DNA of 64,000 nt from Comamonadaceae bacterium (GTDB lineage: Bacteria > Pseudomonadota > Gammaproteobacteria > Burkholderiales > Burkholderiaceae_C), in NCBI GenBank assembly GCA_027488215.1, contig JAIYCB010000011.1, forward strand, positions 103,215-167,214. The letters are read 5' to 3'. Under the pieces are notes generated by a model that worked only from the letters and a program-made list of their open reading frames with translations, was not told where the DNA came from and made no database searches. Positions 34,145-42,846 of this stretch are shown here, one piece after another (position 1 is the stretch's first letter; each line of letters begins with the position of its first letter). A program made the position numbers and the translations under genes.

Positions 34145-34160
34145 TGGCACAAGGATTGCT
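34145..34160 (+). promoter_or_regulatory. Sigma54 promoter of the activator-fliE operon
   Basis: TGGCAC-N5-TTGCT with exact spacing, about 32 bases before the GTG start of the activator. The preceding 60 bases are almost pure A/T, a typical setting for IHF bending. The activator gene is thus itself sigma54-dependent, so it needs either autoactivation or another activator such as FleQ/FlrA outside the window. Confidence 0.85.
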
Positions 34161-34192
34161 TAACACGTTCAAATCGAATGTGAGGCCACAAC

Positions 34193-35695
34193 GTGAAGCC
34201 AACTGCTGCATCTGCCCCTCTGGCCCTTTGGCTAGACCCTGAAAAACCCCTGAGCCCCGAGCACAGCCAAGCCCTGCACGCCAGCGGCTGGGCATTGATG
34301 CCGGTCAACACACTTGAAGCGCTGGTGTCGCATGCGACCGACGCGGCCGTGGTGGTGTTGCACTTGGGCACGGATGTCAGCCGACTCAAAGCGGTTCAGC
34401 AACTCTTGCAAGAGGCTGGGCTGGCCACGCCCGTGGTGGCAAGGGTTGAACGTCAAGAACTCGAACTGGCTGTCGAAGCCAGTCAATGCGGGGCCTTGGC
34501 GGTTTTGGCAGCAGACGATGCACGCAGCGCTTCGTGGTTGCGTCTGCACACGCACCTGAGCACACACGCGGCACGCCCCATGGTGCAACCGATCCGAAAC
34601 GTGGTCTTTGTGGACCCGGCCAGCCAACATCTGCTGGCCTTGGCCAAAAAAGTGGCACAGGCTGATGTGACGGCCCTGCTGGTCGGCCCGACGGGCTCCG
34701 GCAAAGAGGTCATGGCCCGGGTGTTGCACGAGGCCTCAGCCCGCGCACGGAGCCCTTTTGTGGCCTTGAACTGTGCTGCCATGCCAGAAAACCTGATCGA
34801 AGACATGTTGTTTGGCCACGAAAAAGGGGCCTTCACAGGCGCTCACCGTGAGCAAAAGGGTTTGTTCGAGCAAGCCCAAGGCGGCACGCTGTTTCTGGAT
34901 GAAATTGGCGAAATGCCCATGCACCTGCAGAGCAAACTGCTGCGTGTGCTGCAAGAGCGCCAGCTCACGCGTCTTGGCGGACAAAGCGTGATTCAGTTGA
35001 ATGTGCGCATCGTGGCCGCCACCAACAAAGACCTGAAACAAGCCATTGCTGAGCGCGAGTTCCGCGAGGACCTGTACTACCGCATCGCCACTTTCCGCAT
35101 GCGCTTGCTGCCCTTGGCAGAGCGTCCCGGCGACATCATTCCGCTGGCCATGCAGAGCCTGTTGCAACAAGACAAGAAGCCTTGGCAACTGCACCCACAA
35201 GCCCAGATGCAGTTGTTGCAATACCCCTGGCCCGGCAATGTGCGAGAACTGGAAAACGTGATGCGCCGCGCCATGGTGTTGTGCACTGACTATGTGGTCA
35301 CCCCAGCACACCTCATGTTTGATGACTGGTTGAACGCCAGCGGCACGGCCCCTGCACCTCTTCCTATGAGTGCTGCACCTGCACCTGTGCCTGCACCTAC
35401 CCCTGCCTCTGCGCTGGAGGAGATGAGTTCGGCGAACCACACGGAGCAGTTCATGGCTGCAGCCAGGGAGAACCTGGGCTTGCCAAAACAAGACACCCCT
35501 GAACAACCCAGCAGCTTGCCGATCGACCTGCACAGCGCGGCGCGCATGAACGAGCACCAGGTGATCATGGCCACATTGGCCAGTACGCCCAGCAAAACAG
35601 AAGCTGCCAAACGCTTGGGCATCAGCCCGCGCACCTTGCGCTACAAAATGGCCCAGCTGCGTGAACACGGCCTGACCATGGCGTCGGCCTGCTGA
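34193..35695 (+). CDS. Sigma54-dependent flagellar transcription activator (FlrC/FleR-like)
   Basis: A 500-residue enhancer-binding protein. Residues 10-125 resemble a receiver domain, but His57 stands where the phospho-acceptor Asp is expected (VVVLHLG). The AAA+ domain has Walker A GPTGSGKE (165-172), the sigma54-contact loop GAFTGA (212-217) and [13 protein letters not shown] Pro/Ala linker leads to a Fis-type helix-turn-helix ([22 protein letters not shown]). It starts with GTG after GTGAGG. It lies directly before fliE, as flrBC and fleSR do, but no sensor kinase is adjacent. It may be the activator for the sigma54 promoters in this window. Confidence 0.9.
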   Translation: MKPTAASAPLALWLDPEKPLSPEHSQALHASGWALMPVNTLEALVSHATDAAVVVLHLGTDVSRLKAVQQLLQEAGLATPVVARVERQELELAVEASQCGALAVLAADDARSASWLRLHTHLSTHAARPMVQPIRNVVFVDPASQHLLALAKKVAQADVTALLVGPTGSGKEVMARVLHEASARARSPFVALNCAAMPENLIEDMLFGHEKGAFTGAHREQKGLFEQAQGGTLFLDEIGEMPMHLQSKLLRVLQERQLTRLGGQSVIQLNVRIVAATNKDLKQAIAEREFREDLYYRIATFRMRLLPLAERPGDIIPLAMQSLLQQDKKPWQLHPQAQMQLLQYPWPGNVRELENVMRRAMVLCTDYVVTPAHLMFDDWLNASGTAPAPLPMSAAPAPVPAPTPASALEEMSSANHTEQFMAAARENLGLPKQDTPEQPSSLPIDLHSAARMNEHQVIMATLASTPSKTEAAKRLGISPRTLRYKMAQLREHGLTMASAC

Positions 35696-35706
35696 AGGAG
35701 TCATCC

Positions 35707-36054
35707 ATGATTGACAAAGCGATTTCGCCCGCCAACATCCAATCCATGCTGCAAACCTTGCGCAGCCATCAGGCACAGGCCTCCGGCCTGCCGGGTTCAG
35801 AGCAGCTCAAGGGCCTGACGCCCGATGTCGGCAAAAGCAACTTCGGTGAATTCGTCTCGGGTGCGCTCAGTCAGGTCAACCAAGTGCAGGTGCAGTCTTC
35901 CGAAATGCGCGCAGCATTTGACCGAGGAGAGAACGTGGCGCTGACCGACGTCGTGCTGGGGATGCAGAAATCCTCTTTGGCTTTCGAAGCAACCTTGCAG
36001 GTGCGCAACAAGGTGCTCAAGGCCTACGAAGACATTTTGAACATGCCGGTCTGA
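35707..36054 (+). CDS. fliE: Flagellar hook-basal body complex protein FliE
   Basis: A 115-residue adaptor between MS-ring and rod. The conserved second half is present: SNFGEFVSGALSQVNQVQVQSSEMRAAFDRGENVALTDVVLGMQKSSLAFEATLQVRNKVLKAYEDILNMPV. It begins 12 bases after the activator stop with GAAGGAG upstream, so both are probably on one transcript. Confidence 0.96.
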   Translation: MIDKAISPANIQSMLQTLRSHQAQASGLPGSEQLKGLTPDVGKSNFGEFVSGALSQVNQVQVQSSEMRAAFDRGENVALTDVVLGMQKSSLAFEATLQVRNKVLKAYEDILNMPV

Positions 36055-36075
36055 ACGAATTAAAGAGAACTCACC

Positions 36076-37929
36076 ATGGCCACAGCGACCGCAACAATGA
36101 ACAACGGCATGATGACCGTACCCACCAATTCGGGGGCCGTCGCGCCGCCTGCACCCAGCGGGAGCATGGCACTGACCACCCCACCTGGCAGTGAGTCTGC
36201 TGCCGCTCCCGGCACCGGTTTGAGCACTTGGAAAACTCTGGGCGTGTCGGACTCATTCAGCAAGATGATCAACCAACCCTCGGTGCGTCGGGTGTTGCCA
36301 CTGATCATGATGTTGGCGGTGATGGTCCTGTTCGGCTTGACCTATGCCTGGATGTCGACCACACCCTATCGTCCGGTCATGCCAGGCTTGCAAGAGGCCG
36401 ACCAGCAGGCCGCCTTCGAGGCACTGCGCACTGCAGAATTCAAACCCAAAATCGACCCTGCCACAGGCCAGCTGACGGTGCCCAGTGACCGTTTTCATGA
36501 GGCACGTATTTTTCTGGCCTCGCAAGGCCTGCCCAAGGCCGGGGCTACAGGCCTGGATGGCCTGAAAGACCAGTCGTCCATGACGACCAGCCAGTTCATG
36601 GAGCAGGTGAAAGTCAATGCGGCGATGGAGCAGGAACTGGCTCGCAGCATCATGCAAATTGGCAGCGTGCAAAGTGCGCGCGTACACCTGGCCACACCCA
36701 AGCAAAGCGTGTTCGTGCGGGATCGAACCCCTCCCAAGGCTTCGGTGGTGCTTGCCCCCTACCCCGGCCGCGCAGTGTCAGCCTCTCAGGTCCAAGCCAT
36801 CGTTCACTTGGTGTCGTCCAGCGTGCCTTATCTCACGCCTGACCATGTCACGGTGGTGGACAACGTTGGCAAGTTGATGACCGAGTCGGCCACCGAGCAA
36901 AAACTGGGGCTGACTTCAGCCCAAGAGCAGCACAAGCAACAAATGGAAGAGGTCTTGCGCAACCGCATCATGCAGATCCTTACGCCCATGGTGGGCGAGG
37001 CCAATGTGCGTTCGCAGGTGAACCTGTCGCTGGACTTCACCCAAACCGAAAGTACCACCGAAGACTTTGACAACCGCGACAAAGGCCCTCGCACACGCTC
37101 GGAAGTGCTGGCCGAAGACCGCGCTGCCGTTCGCGCCGCCGAGGGCATCCCAGGCTCACTGGCCAACACGCCCCCTCCCACCCCCACCACCACCAACAGC
37201 ACCCAGGTGGACGCCAACAAGGGGCAGTCCGAATCGAACAGCACGCTGAGCAGCCGTTCAACACGCAATTTCGAGCTGGACCGCACCGTACGTCATGTGC
37301 GCGGCGCCAGCGGCGGCATCAAGAAAGTCAGCGTGGCTGTGATCGTGAATGAGCGCCCTGCCCCGCCGCCCGCCGAAGGCGCGGCCGTGGACCCCAATGC
37401 TCCCAAGTCTGTGCCCTATACCCCGCAAGAACTTGAACAAATGCAACAGGTGGTTCGTGGCGTCGTGGGTTTTGACCAGACACGTGGCGATATCGTGACG
37501 GTGGTTCCGGCCCGTTTTGAACCGCCTCTGCCCCTGGAGAGCATTCCTTGGTACATCGAAAACAAAGTGCAAACTGGCCTGACCAGTGCCCTGATCGCCA
37601 TCAGCTTCATTGTTTTCATGCTGGTTGTGGTGCGCCCCATCATGCGTAACATCACCTCTGCGAAGGCTCAGGCGGATGAAGAGAAAGCCAAAGCCGCTTT
37701 GGCCGATGGCGAGCTCAGTGCCGAGGACATGCGCATGATCCAGATTGGCGAAGGCGACAGTCTGGAAGAAATCAAGGCCAAGCTCAAGCCCAAGAAGTCG
37801 AGCATCAGCATTGACATGTTGGACACAGCCAACACCTACGACGACAAGGTGGCGCTCATCCGGATGCTCGTGGCGGAAGACTCCGGCCGTGTGGCCAACG
37901 TGCTCAAGGGCATGATCAAGGTTTCCTGA
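36076..37929 (+). CDS. fliF: Flagellar MS-ring protein FliF
   Basis: A 617-residue inner-membrane ring protein. Transmembrane segments lie near residues 73-92 (LPLIMMLAVMVLFGLTYAWM) and 502-522 (LTSALIAISFIVFMLVVVRPI). The periplasmic part between them holds ring-building motifs (DRFHEARIFLASQGLPKAG, SVQSARVHLATPKQSVFVRDR). The C-terminal FliG-binding tail is present (ANTYDDKVALIRMLVAEDSGRVANVLKGMI). The first 65 residues are a Pro/Ala/Gly-rich extension. Length is slightly above typical. Confidence 0.96.
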   Translation: MATATATMNNGMMTVPTNSGAVAPPAPSGSMALTTPPGSESAAAPGTGLSTWKTLGVSDSFSKMINQPSVRRVLPLIMMLAVMVLFGLTYAWMSTTPYRPVMPGLQEADQQAAFEALRTAEFKPKIDPATGQLTVPSDRFHEARIFLASQGLPKAGATGLDGLKDQSSMTTSQFMEQVKVNAAMEQELARSIMQIGSVQSARVHLATPKQSVFVRDRTPPKASVVLAPYPGRAVSASQVQAIVHLVSSSVPYLTPDHVTVVDNVGKLMTESATEQKLGLTSAQEQHKQQMEEVLRNRIMQILTPMVGEANVRSQVNLSLDFTQTESTTEDFDNRDKGPRTRSEVLAEDRAAVRAAEGIPGSLANTPPPTPTTTNSTQVDANKGQSESNSTLSSRSTRNFELDRTVRHVRGASGGIKKVSVAVIVNERPAPPPAEGAAVDPNAPKSVPYTPQELEQMQQVVRGVVGFDQTRGDIVTVVPARFEPPLPLESIPWYIENKVQTGLTSALIAISFIVFMLVVVRPIMRNITSAKAQADEEKAKAALADGELSAEDMRMIQIGEGDSLEEIKAKLKPKKSSISIDMLDTANTYDDKVALIRMLVAEDSGRVANVLKGMIKVS

Positions 37930-37948
37930 GTCACAAAAGGACTGAATT

Positions 37949-39079
37949 ATGGCGACGAAAAAAGACAATGAAAAAGATGCCAAAGGCAAGGATGCCAAGG
38001 GAAAGGATGCCAAGGAGGTCAAGCAAGAAGCATCCATTTTGGGCGATGCACCGATCTTGATGACCGAAGAGCTGCAACAAGAGCTGGATGCCCTGACGGG
38101 TGCGCAGCGTGCTGCAGTGCTGATGCTCTTGCTGGGGGAACAGCAAGCGTCCGAGATCATCCGGTTTTTGAACCCCAAAGAGGTGCAATCGCTGGGCGCA
38201 GCCATGGTCTCGGTGGCAGACTTGTCACAAGAGGCGGTGAACATCGTGCTGGACGAGTTTGTGGCCACACTCAAGAAACAAACCAGCTTGGGCCTGGGCA
38301 CCGGAGACTATGTTGAGAAAGTCTTGAAACGTGCTCTGGGTGACGACAAAGCGTCCTCGGTGCTCAGCCGCATCATGCCAGGCCAGGGCAGCAAGGGGCT
38401 TGAGATCCTCAAATGGATGGATGCCCGTTCCATTGCAGAAATGATCCGGGGTGAACACCCTCAGGTGGTGGCCATCATCTTGTCTGTGCTGGAGCACACC
38501 GTTGCCGCTGACGTTCTGAATTTCCTGCCCGCAGACGCGCGGCCGGAAATCATCCAACGCATTGCGAGCCTGGACACTGTGCAGCCTTCTGCCATGGAAG
38601 AGCTGGAGCAAATCATGATGAAGCAGTTTGCCTCCAATTCCTCGTCCAAATCTTCAAGCTTTGGGGGGGTCAAGGCTGCCGCTCAGATCATGAATTCGGT
38701 AAAGGTCGAACTCGAATCGTCCATCATGTCCGGCCTGTCCGTGATTGATGCTGATTTGATGCAAAGAATTCAGGACAACATGTTCACCTTTGAGAATTTG
38801 GTCAGTGTTGATAACCGCGGCATCCAAGCCATCATGCGTACGGCCGATCCAGACCTCCTGATGGTGGCACTCAAGGGTGCACCCGATTTCGTCAAGGACA
38901 AGTTCCTCGACAACATGTCAGCCCGCGCTCGCGTCATGTTTGTGGACGATATGGAAAGCAAAGGCCCGTTGCGCATCACCGAAGTGGAAGAAGCCCAAAA
39001 GAACGTCATGCGCTTGGCGCGCAAACTGTCCGATGCGGGCGAGCTGGTCTTGGCTGGTGGCGGAGATGGTTTTGTCTGA
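37949..39079 (+). CDS. fliG: Flagellar motor switch protein FliG
   Basis: A 376-residue C-ring protein that links the MS-ring to the stator. It has the N-domain (LTGAQRAAVLMLLLGEQQASEIIRFLNPKEVQSLG), the middle EHPQ motif (RGEHPQVVAIILSVLEH) and the charged C-terminal torque helix region (VDNRGIQAIMRTADPDLLMVALKGA, DDMESKGPLRITEVEEAQKNV). The usual length is about 330; the extra N-terminus is a Lys-rich run with KDAKG repeats (residues 8-24). That tail faces FliF and may be disordered. Confidence 0.95.
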   Translation: MATKKDNEKDAKGKDAKGKDAKEVKQEASILGDAPILMTEELQQELDALTGAQRAAVLMLLLGEQQASEIIRFLNPKEVQSLGAAMVSVADLSQEAVNIVLDEFVATLKKQTSLGLGTGDYVEKVLKRALGDDKASSVLSRIMPGQGSKGLEILKWMDARSIAEMIRGEHPQVVAIILSVLEHTVAADVLNFLPADARPEIIQRIASLDTVQPSAMEELEQIMMKQFASNSSSKSSSFGGVKAAAQIMNSVKVELESSIMSGLSVIDADLMQRIQDNMFTFENLVSVDNRGIQAIMRTADPDLLMVALKGAPDFVKDKFLDNMSARARVMFVDDMESKGPLRITEVEEAQKNVMRLARKLSDAGELVLAGGGDGFV

Positions 39080-40001
39080 CCTTCAAGCCAAAGCAGCCCC
39101 CTGGAGCCCCAACCCTTTGCTCAACGGCAAAAGCCAGGCCACCCGTTTTCTGCGCACACAATGGGATGAAGCCAAAGCGCACGCCTTTGGTCCATGGCGC
39201 GTGGTCGATCGCAGCGACCCTACCGATGCCTTGACCTCGCCTGCACCGGCAAACGCGAGCGAGGTCATCGACGATCAGCATGTACCGCTGCAGGAGGCCA
39301 CTGCCCTTGCAGACTTGGATGCGCCCGAGCCAGAAAACACCTCAGTCTCGGAAGCGGCTTTGGCTGCGATGCTGGATGAGGCCTTCCAACGGGGCATCCA
39401 GCAAGGCCAGGCGCAATTGAATGCCCAGCTGGAGGCTGAACGCAACAAGGAACGCGAACTGATTCGCCACTTGGGCATCGAGCTGCGCAGCATCAGCCAG
39501 GACCCGCAGCGCTTTTTTGAGCCGCTCAAACGCTTGTCTTTGCACCTTGCCGAACAGCTGGTTCGTGCCGAACTGCAAATATCCGGAAACGCCATTCAGG
39601 GTTTGATTCAGTCGTGCATTCAACAACTGGACCACCCCGCACAGCCCATCAAAGTCAGCCTGAACCCGCAAGACATGAAGCGCCTGCAAGCCATGGGCGA
39701 AGCTGTGACCGCCCACCTGGAGCTGGAGGCGGACCCTCAGCTGCGCCCAGGCAGTGTGCGCGTGCGCGTGCAAGACAGTGTGGTGCAAGACTTGATCGAG
39801 CACCGCCTGGAGCCACTGGCGCGTCGCCTGTTGCCGCAACCCGAGGCCTGGATGCAGAACTCCAGCTTGGTGCAAGACAGGGTTGACGCCATGCCGGAGA
39901 GCTCGCCCAAACGCGACTGGGACCGGCAAGTGATTGACGTGCAGGACACCGATGTCAAAAACACGGCTTCCAACGAACCTGACGAGAACTTGCCTTCATG
40001 A
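39066..40001 (+). CDS. fliH: Flagellar export regulator FliH
   Basis: A 311-residue cytoplasmic regulator of the FliI ATPase. The ATG at 39066 lies 14 bases inside fliG and just after GGAG. A long acidic N-terminus is followed by the Gly-containing helix FQRGIQQGQAQLNAQLEAER and the conserved C-domain (LKRLSLHLAEQLVRAELQISGNAIQGLIQSCIQQL, RPGSVRVRVQDSVVQDLIEHRLEPLARRLL). Its stop overlaps the fliI start (ATGA). It is longer than enterobacterial FliH, as in other Burkholderiales. Confidence 0.9.
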   Translation: MVLSDLQAKAAPWSPNPLLNGKSQATRFLRTQWDEAKAHAFGPWRVVDRSDPTDALTSPAPANASEVIDDQHVPLQEATALADLDAPEPENTSVSEAALAAMLDEAFQRGIQQGQAQLNAQLEAERNKERELIRHLGIELRSISQDPQRFFEPLKRLSLHLAEQLVRAELQISGNAIQGLIQSCIQQLDHPAQPIKVSLNPQDMKRLQAMGEAVTAHLELEADPQLRPGSVRVRVQDSVVQDLIEHRLEPLARRLLPQPEAWMQNSSLVQDRVDAMPESSPKRDWDRQVIDVQDTDVKNTASNEPDENLPS

Positions 40002-41317
40002 ACTTTGAGCAGGAAGTCAACCAACTGATCGGCGGCCTGCATGCGCCCGAGCCCCAACGCAGCGGCACGTTGGTGCGGTTAGTGGGCATGCGACTGGAAA
40101 CGCGTGGCCTGATGGCACCCCTGGGTGCATGCTGCGAAGTGGTTGGACAGATGGGTCACCGGGTCGAGGCCGAGGTGGTGGGCTTCAACGACGAGACCCT
40201 GTTTTTATTGCCCTTCACAGAGCCTCAGGGTATTGGTCCAGGCGCGCAGGTGCGCATGCTCAGTCATACCTCACAAGTGTGCCTGGGCCCGGATCTTCTG
40301 GGGCGCATCATCGATGGGCGCGGGCAGCCGCTGGACGGCAAACCGCCGCCCGAGTGCCGCGATGTGTTGAGCCTGCAAGGCCGCCCCATCAACCCCATGG
40401 AGCGTGGCCCGATCAAGGAAATCCTGGATGTGGGTGTGAAAGCCATCAATGGCATGCTGACCATTGGCCGAGGTCAGCGACTGGGCCTGGTGGCGGGCTC
40501 TGGGGTTGGCAAGAGTGTGCTGTTGGGCATGATGACCCGCTTTACCGAAGCCGACGTGGTGGTGATCGGCTTGATCGGTGAGCGCGGCCGCGAGGTACAA
40601 GCCTTCATCGAAGAATCTCTGGGGCCAGAGGGCCTGGCCAAGTCGGTGCTGGTCGCCGCACCTGCCAACGAGTCGCCTGTGTTGCGTCTCAAAGCCACAC
40701 ACATGACCCATGTGATTGCCGAGTATTTTCGCGATCAAGGCAAAAACGTCTTGATGCTGATGGACAGCCTGACACGCGTGGCCCATGCACAGCGAGAAAT
40801 TGGCTTGGCCGTGGGAGAGCCGCCAACCGCCAAAGGCTACCCGCCATCGGTGTTTGCTTTATTGCCGAACTTGATTGAGCGGGCCGGCGTGGGCCGCCAA
40901 GGCGTGGGATCGATCACCGCGATCTACACCGTGCTGGCCGAGGGCGATGACGCCAACGACCCGATTGTGGACATTGCGCGCGCTTCACTGGACGGTCAGG
41001 TCATGCTGTCGCGCAAGCTGGCCGATGCGGCGCACTATCCTGCCATCGACCTCAATGGGTCCATCTCACGCGTGATGCAAAACTTGCTTTCGCCTGAAGA
41101 CCAAAAACTGGCCAACCGATTCAGGCGCCTTTGGTCGCTGTATCAACAAAACCAGGATCTGATCCAGGTTGGCGCGTATGAGGCCGGCAGCAATGCAGAC
41201 CTGGATCAAGCCATCCGCTTGCGCGCGGCCATGGAACAATTTTTACAACAAGACATGCACACAGGCCAAGACGTCGCGGCCACACGCCACGACATTCAAA
41301 CCTTGATGTCTGTCTGA
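39998..41317 (+). CDS. fliI: Flagellum-specific export ATPase FliI
   Basis: A 439-residue F1-beta-like ATPase of the flagellar type III export apparatus. Walker A is GSGVGKSVLL (about residues 168-177); GERGREVQAFIEE, VLMLMDSLTRVAHAQREIGLAVGEPP and the C-terminal YEAGSNADLDQAIRLRAAMEQFL are diagnostic. Length is normal. It overlaps fliH by four bases. Confidence 0.97.
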   Translation: MNFEQEVNQLIGGLHAPEPQRSGTLVRLVGMRLETRGLMAPLGACCEVVGQMGHRVEAEVVGFNDETLFLLPFTEPQGIGPGAQVRMLSHTSQVCLGPDLLGRIIDGRGQPLDGKPPPECRDVLSLQGRPINPMERGPIKEILDVGVKAINGMLTIGRGQRLGLVAGSGVGKSVLLGMMTRFTEADVVVIGLIGERGREVQAFIEESLGPEGLAKSVLVAAPANESPVLRLKATHMTHVIAEYFRDQGKNVLMLMDSLTRVAHAQREIGLAVGEPPTAKGYPPSVFALLPNLIERAGVGRQGVGSITAIYTVLAEGDDANDPIVDIARASLDGQVMLSRKLADAAHYPAIDLNGSISRVMQNLLSPEDQKLANRFRRLWSLYQQNQDLIQVGAYEAGSNADLDQAIRLRAAMEQFLQQDMHTGQDVAATRHDIQTLMSV

Positions 41318-41337
41318 GCAACCCAAAGGCAAGCCCC

Positions 41338-41790
41338 ATGAGAGAAGCGCGAAATTGTTGGTCCGTTCTGGTTCGAAAAGCGCAGGACGAGGTCAACCAA
41401 GCCCAAATTGACATCGCACAGGCGCTGACCCGAGTGGAACAGCTCCAAGCCAGCCACGCGAGGCTGTGCAGCCTCTACGATGAATACCGCTTGAAAGAGA
41501 ATCAAAGTGACGCACCCGTCATGGGCATGCAGGCCAGCATGAACCACCGCCTGTTCATGGCGCAACTGCTCACTTTGCAGCAAAGAGTGGCAGTGGATTT
41601 GGGGAAGGCCCAAAGCACACTCGCACAAATGCGCAAAAAAAGAGTGCAGGCAGAAGTTGAGCTGCAAAAAATGGAATCTCTCGCCAAACAAGACGCCGAA
41701 GCGGTCGCACGCGATGTCTTGCGTGTCGAGCAAAAGCACATGGATGAACTCGGTGTGCGCCAATTCAATTTGAGCGCCCAAATTGGGTAA
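41338..41790 (+). CDS. fliJ: Flagellar export protein FliJ
   Basis: A 150-residue coiled-coil protein that fits the FliI hexamer as a gamma-like stalk and escorts export chaperones. Long heptad stretches are visible (WSVLVRKAQDEVNQAQIDIAQALTRVEQLQASHARL, RKKRVQAEVELQKMESLAKQDAEAVARDVLRVEQKHMDEL). AAGG precedes the start. It is the last gene of the activator-fliEFGHIJ operon; fliK and the export-gate genes are not in the window. Confidence 0.88.
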   Translation: MREARNCWSVLVRKAQDEVNQAQIDIAQALTRVEQLQASHARLCSLYDEYRLKENQSDAPVMGMQASMNHRLFMAQLLTLQQRVAVDLGKAQSTLAQMRKKRVQAEVELQKMESLAKQDAEAVARDVLRVEQKHMDELGVRQFNLSAQIG

Positions 41791-41904
41791 GGGCTATTGC
41801 TCAGGACACTCCAAATAGGGAAGATTCAAGACGCGGTGCAACACGGTTTAAACAGGCGTGAAACACCTGGTGGCTACTCATTACAGGGTTCATCTTTGTT
41901 GCGC

Positions 41905-41931
41905 TTCGAACTAAAATCCACTGAGTTCGAA
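41905..41931. repeat. Inverted repeat upstream of the outer-membrane protein gene
   Basis: TTCGAACT, 11 bases, AGTTCGAA: perfect 8-bp arms ending 15 bases before the start codon. It could be an operator or an RNA hairpin that limits ribosome access. Confidence 0.35.
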
Positions 41932-41946
41932 TGCAACTGAGCACAA

Positions 41947-42606
41947 ATGAAAAAAACCATCCCAATAAATTTCCTCATCATGGCGCCTTTGGCCTTGCTG
42001 ATTTTGGGCACCAGCGCGCATGCTGGACGACCACTGGCCGTTGACGATGCCAATGTGAACGAAAAAGGCAAAGGGCATGTTGAAGTCTGGGTTGCGCGTG
42101 ACAGCGACAAGGTGAACACTTGGAATCTGGCACCTGCATTCGCGCCCGTAGAGGGCGTGGAGATCGCTGCCGGCTATGCCAAGGCCCGCAAAGGCGGTGA
42201 GGCAGTGCAAGCCATCCAGGCCAAGTGGCGCATCACACCCAGTCAGGAAAACGGCTGCAACGTGGCTGCAACGCTCGGGAGCGCGCATGAAAAAACCGTG
42301 GGCAGCAGCCCTTACCTGGTCGGTATCATGACCTGCAACACGGCCTTGGGATCGATGCACGTCAACCTGACACGGCATAACCCCAAAGATGAAAAAAATT
42401 ACAACAGTTGGGGAGTGGCTTTTGAGCGCCCCATGGGCAGCTTCACCCCTCACATCGAAGCATTTGCCGACCAAGGTGCCAAAACCACTTTGCAATTCGG
42501 CGTCAAAACCGAGATAGCCGAAGGCTGGCAACTGGATGCGACCGTTGGGCGTGACCGTCAAAATACCGCCAACGTGTTCTCACTCGGCTTCAAATATTCT
42601 TTTTGA
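41947..42606 (+). CDS. Exported beta-barrel-like hypothetical protein
   Basis: A 219-residue protein with a signal peptide (MKKTIPINFLIMAPLALLILGTSAHA-G). Alternating strands and a C-terminal Phe (FSLGFKYSF) suggest an outer-membrane beta-barrel. Segments such as GHVEVWVARDSDKVNTWNLAPAFAPVEGVEIAAGYAKAR look like barrel hairpins. No named family was recognised. It is separated from fliJ by about 155 bases and ends before a strong terminator, so it is a stand-alone gene. Confidence 0.65.
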   Translation: MKKTIPINFLIMAPLALLILGTSAHAGRPLAVDDANVNEKGKGHVEVWVARDSDKVNTWNLAPAFAPVEGVEIAAGYAKARKGGEAVQAIQAKWRITPSQENGCNVAATLGSAHEKTVGSSPYLVGIMTCNTALGSMHVNLTRHNPKDEKNYNSWGVAFERPMGSFTPHIEAFADQGAKTTLQFGVKTEIAEGWQLDATVGRDRQNTANVFSLGFKYSF

Positions 42607-42653
42607 TTCCACCTCGCCAACGCTGTTTCCATCAACAGCACAGCCTGGACTCC

Positions 42654-42682
42654 AAAACCCGCCTGATCGGCGGGTTTTTTTT
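42654..42682 (+). terminator. Rho-independent terminator after the barrel-like gene
   Basis: CCCGCC-TGATC-GGCGGG stem (42658-42674) followed by eight T. It is preceded by AAAA, so it may also act on the other strand. Confidence 0.9.
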
Positions 42683-42735
42683 GTACAGCAGGGATTTGCT
42701 TCGTGGTTTAGGGAATTTCCGGATGTGATCACCTC

Positions 42736-42770
42736 TGAAACCGCCATTCGCATAGCTCATAATGGTTTCA
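42736..42770. promoter_or_regulatory. Possible operator/promoter before the ABC transporter
   Basis: TGAAACC (42736-42742) and its complement GGTTTCA (42764-42770) are separated by 21 bases and flank a -10-like CATAAT (42758-42763). The layout fits two half-sites two to three helical turns apart. No good -35 box is visible. Confidence 0.3.
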
Positions 42771-42846
42771 CACCCGGGATGTGGCTCAGCACAGACGTTG
42801 GCCAAGCCTTCATCACCAGGCCAAACCATTCCAATTGGAGACTTTC

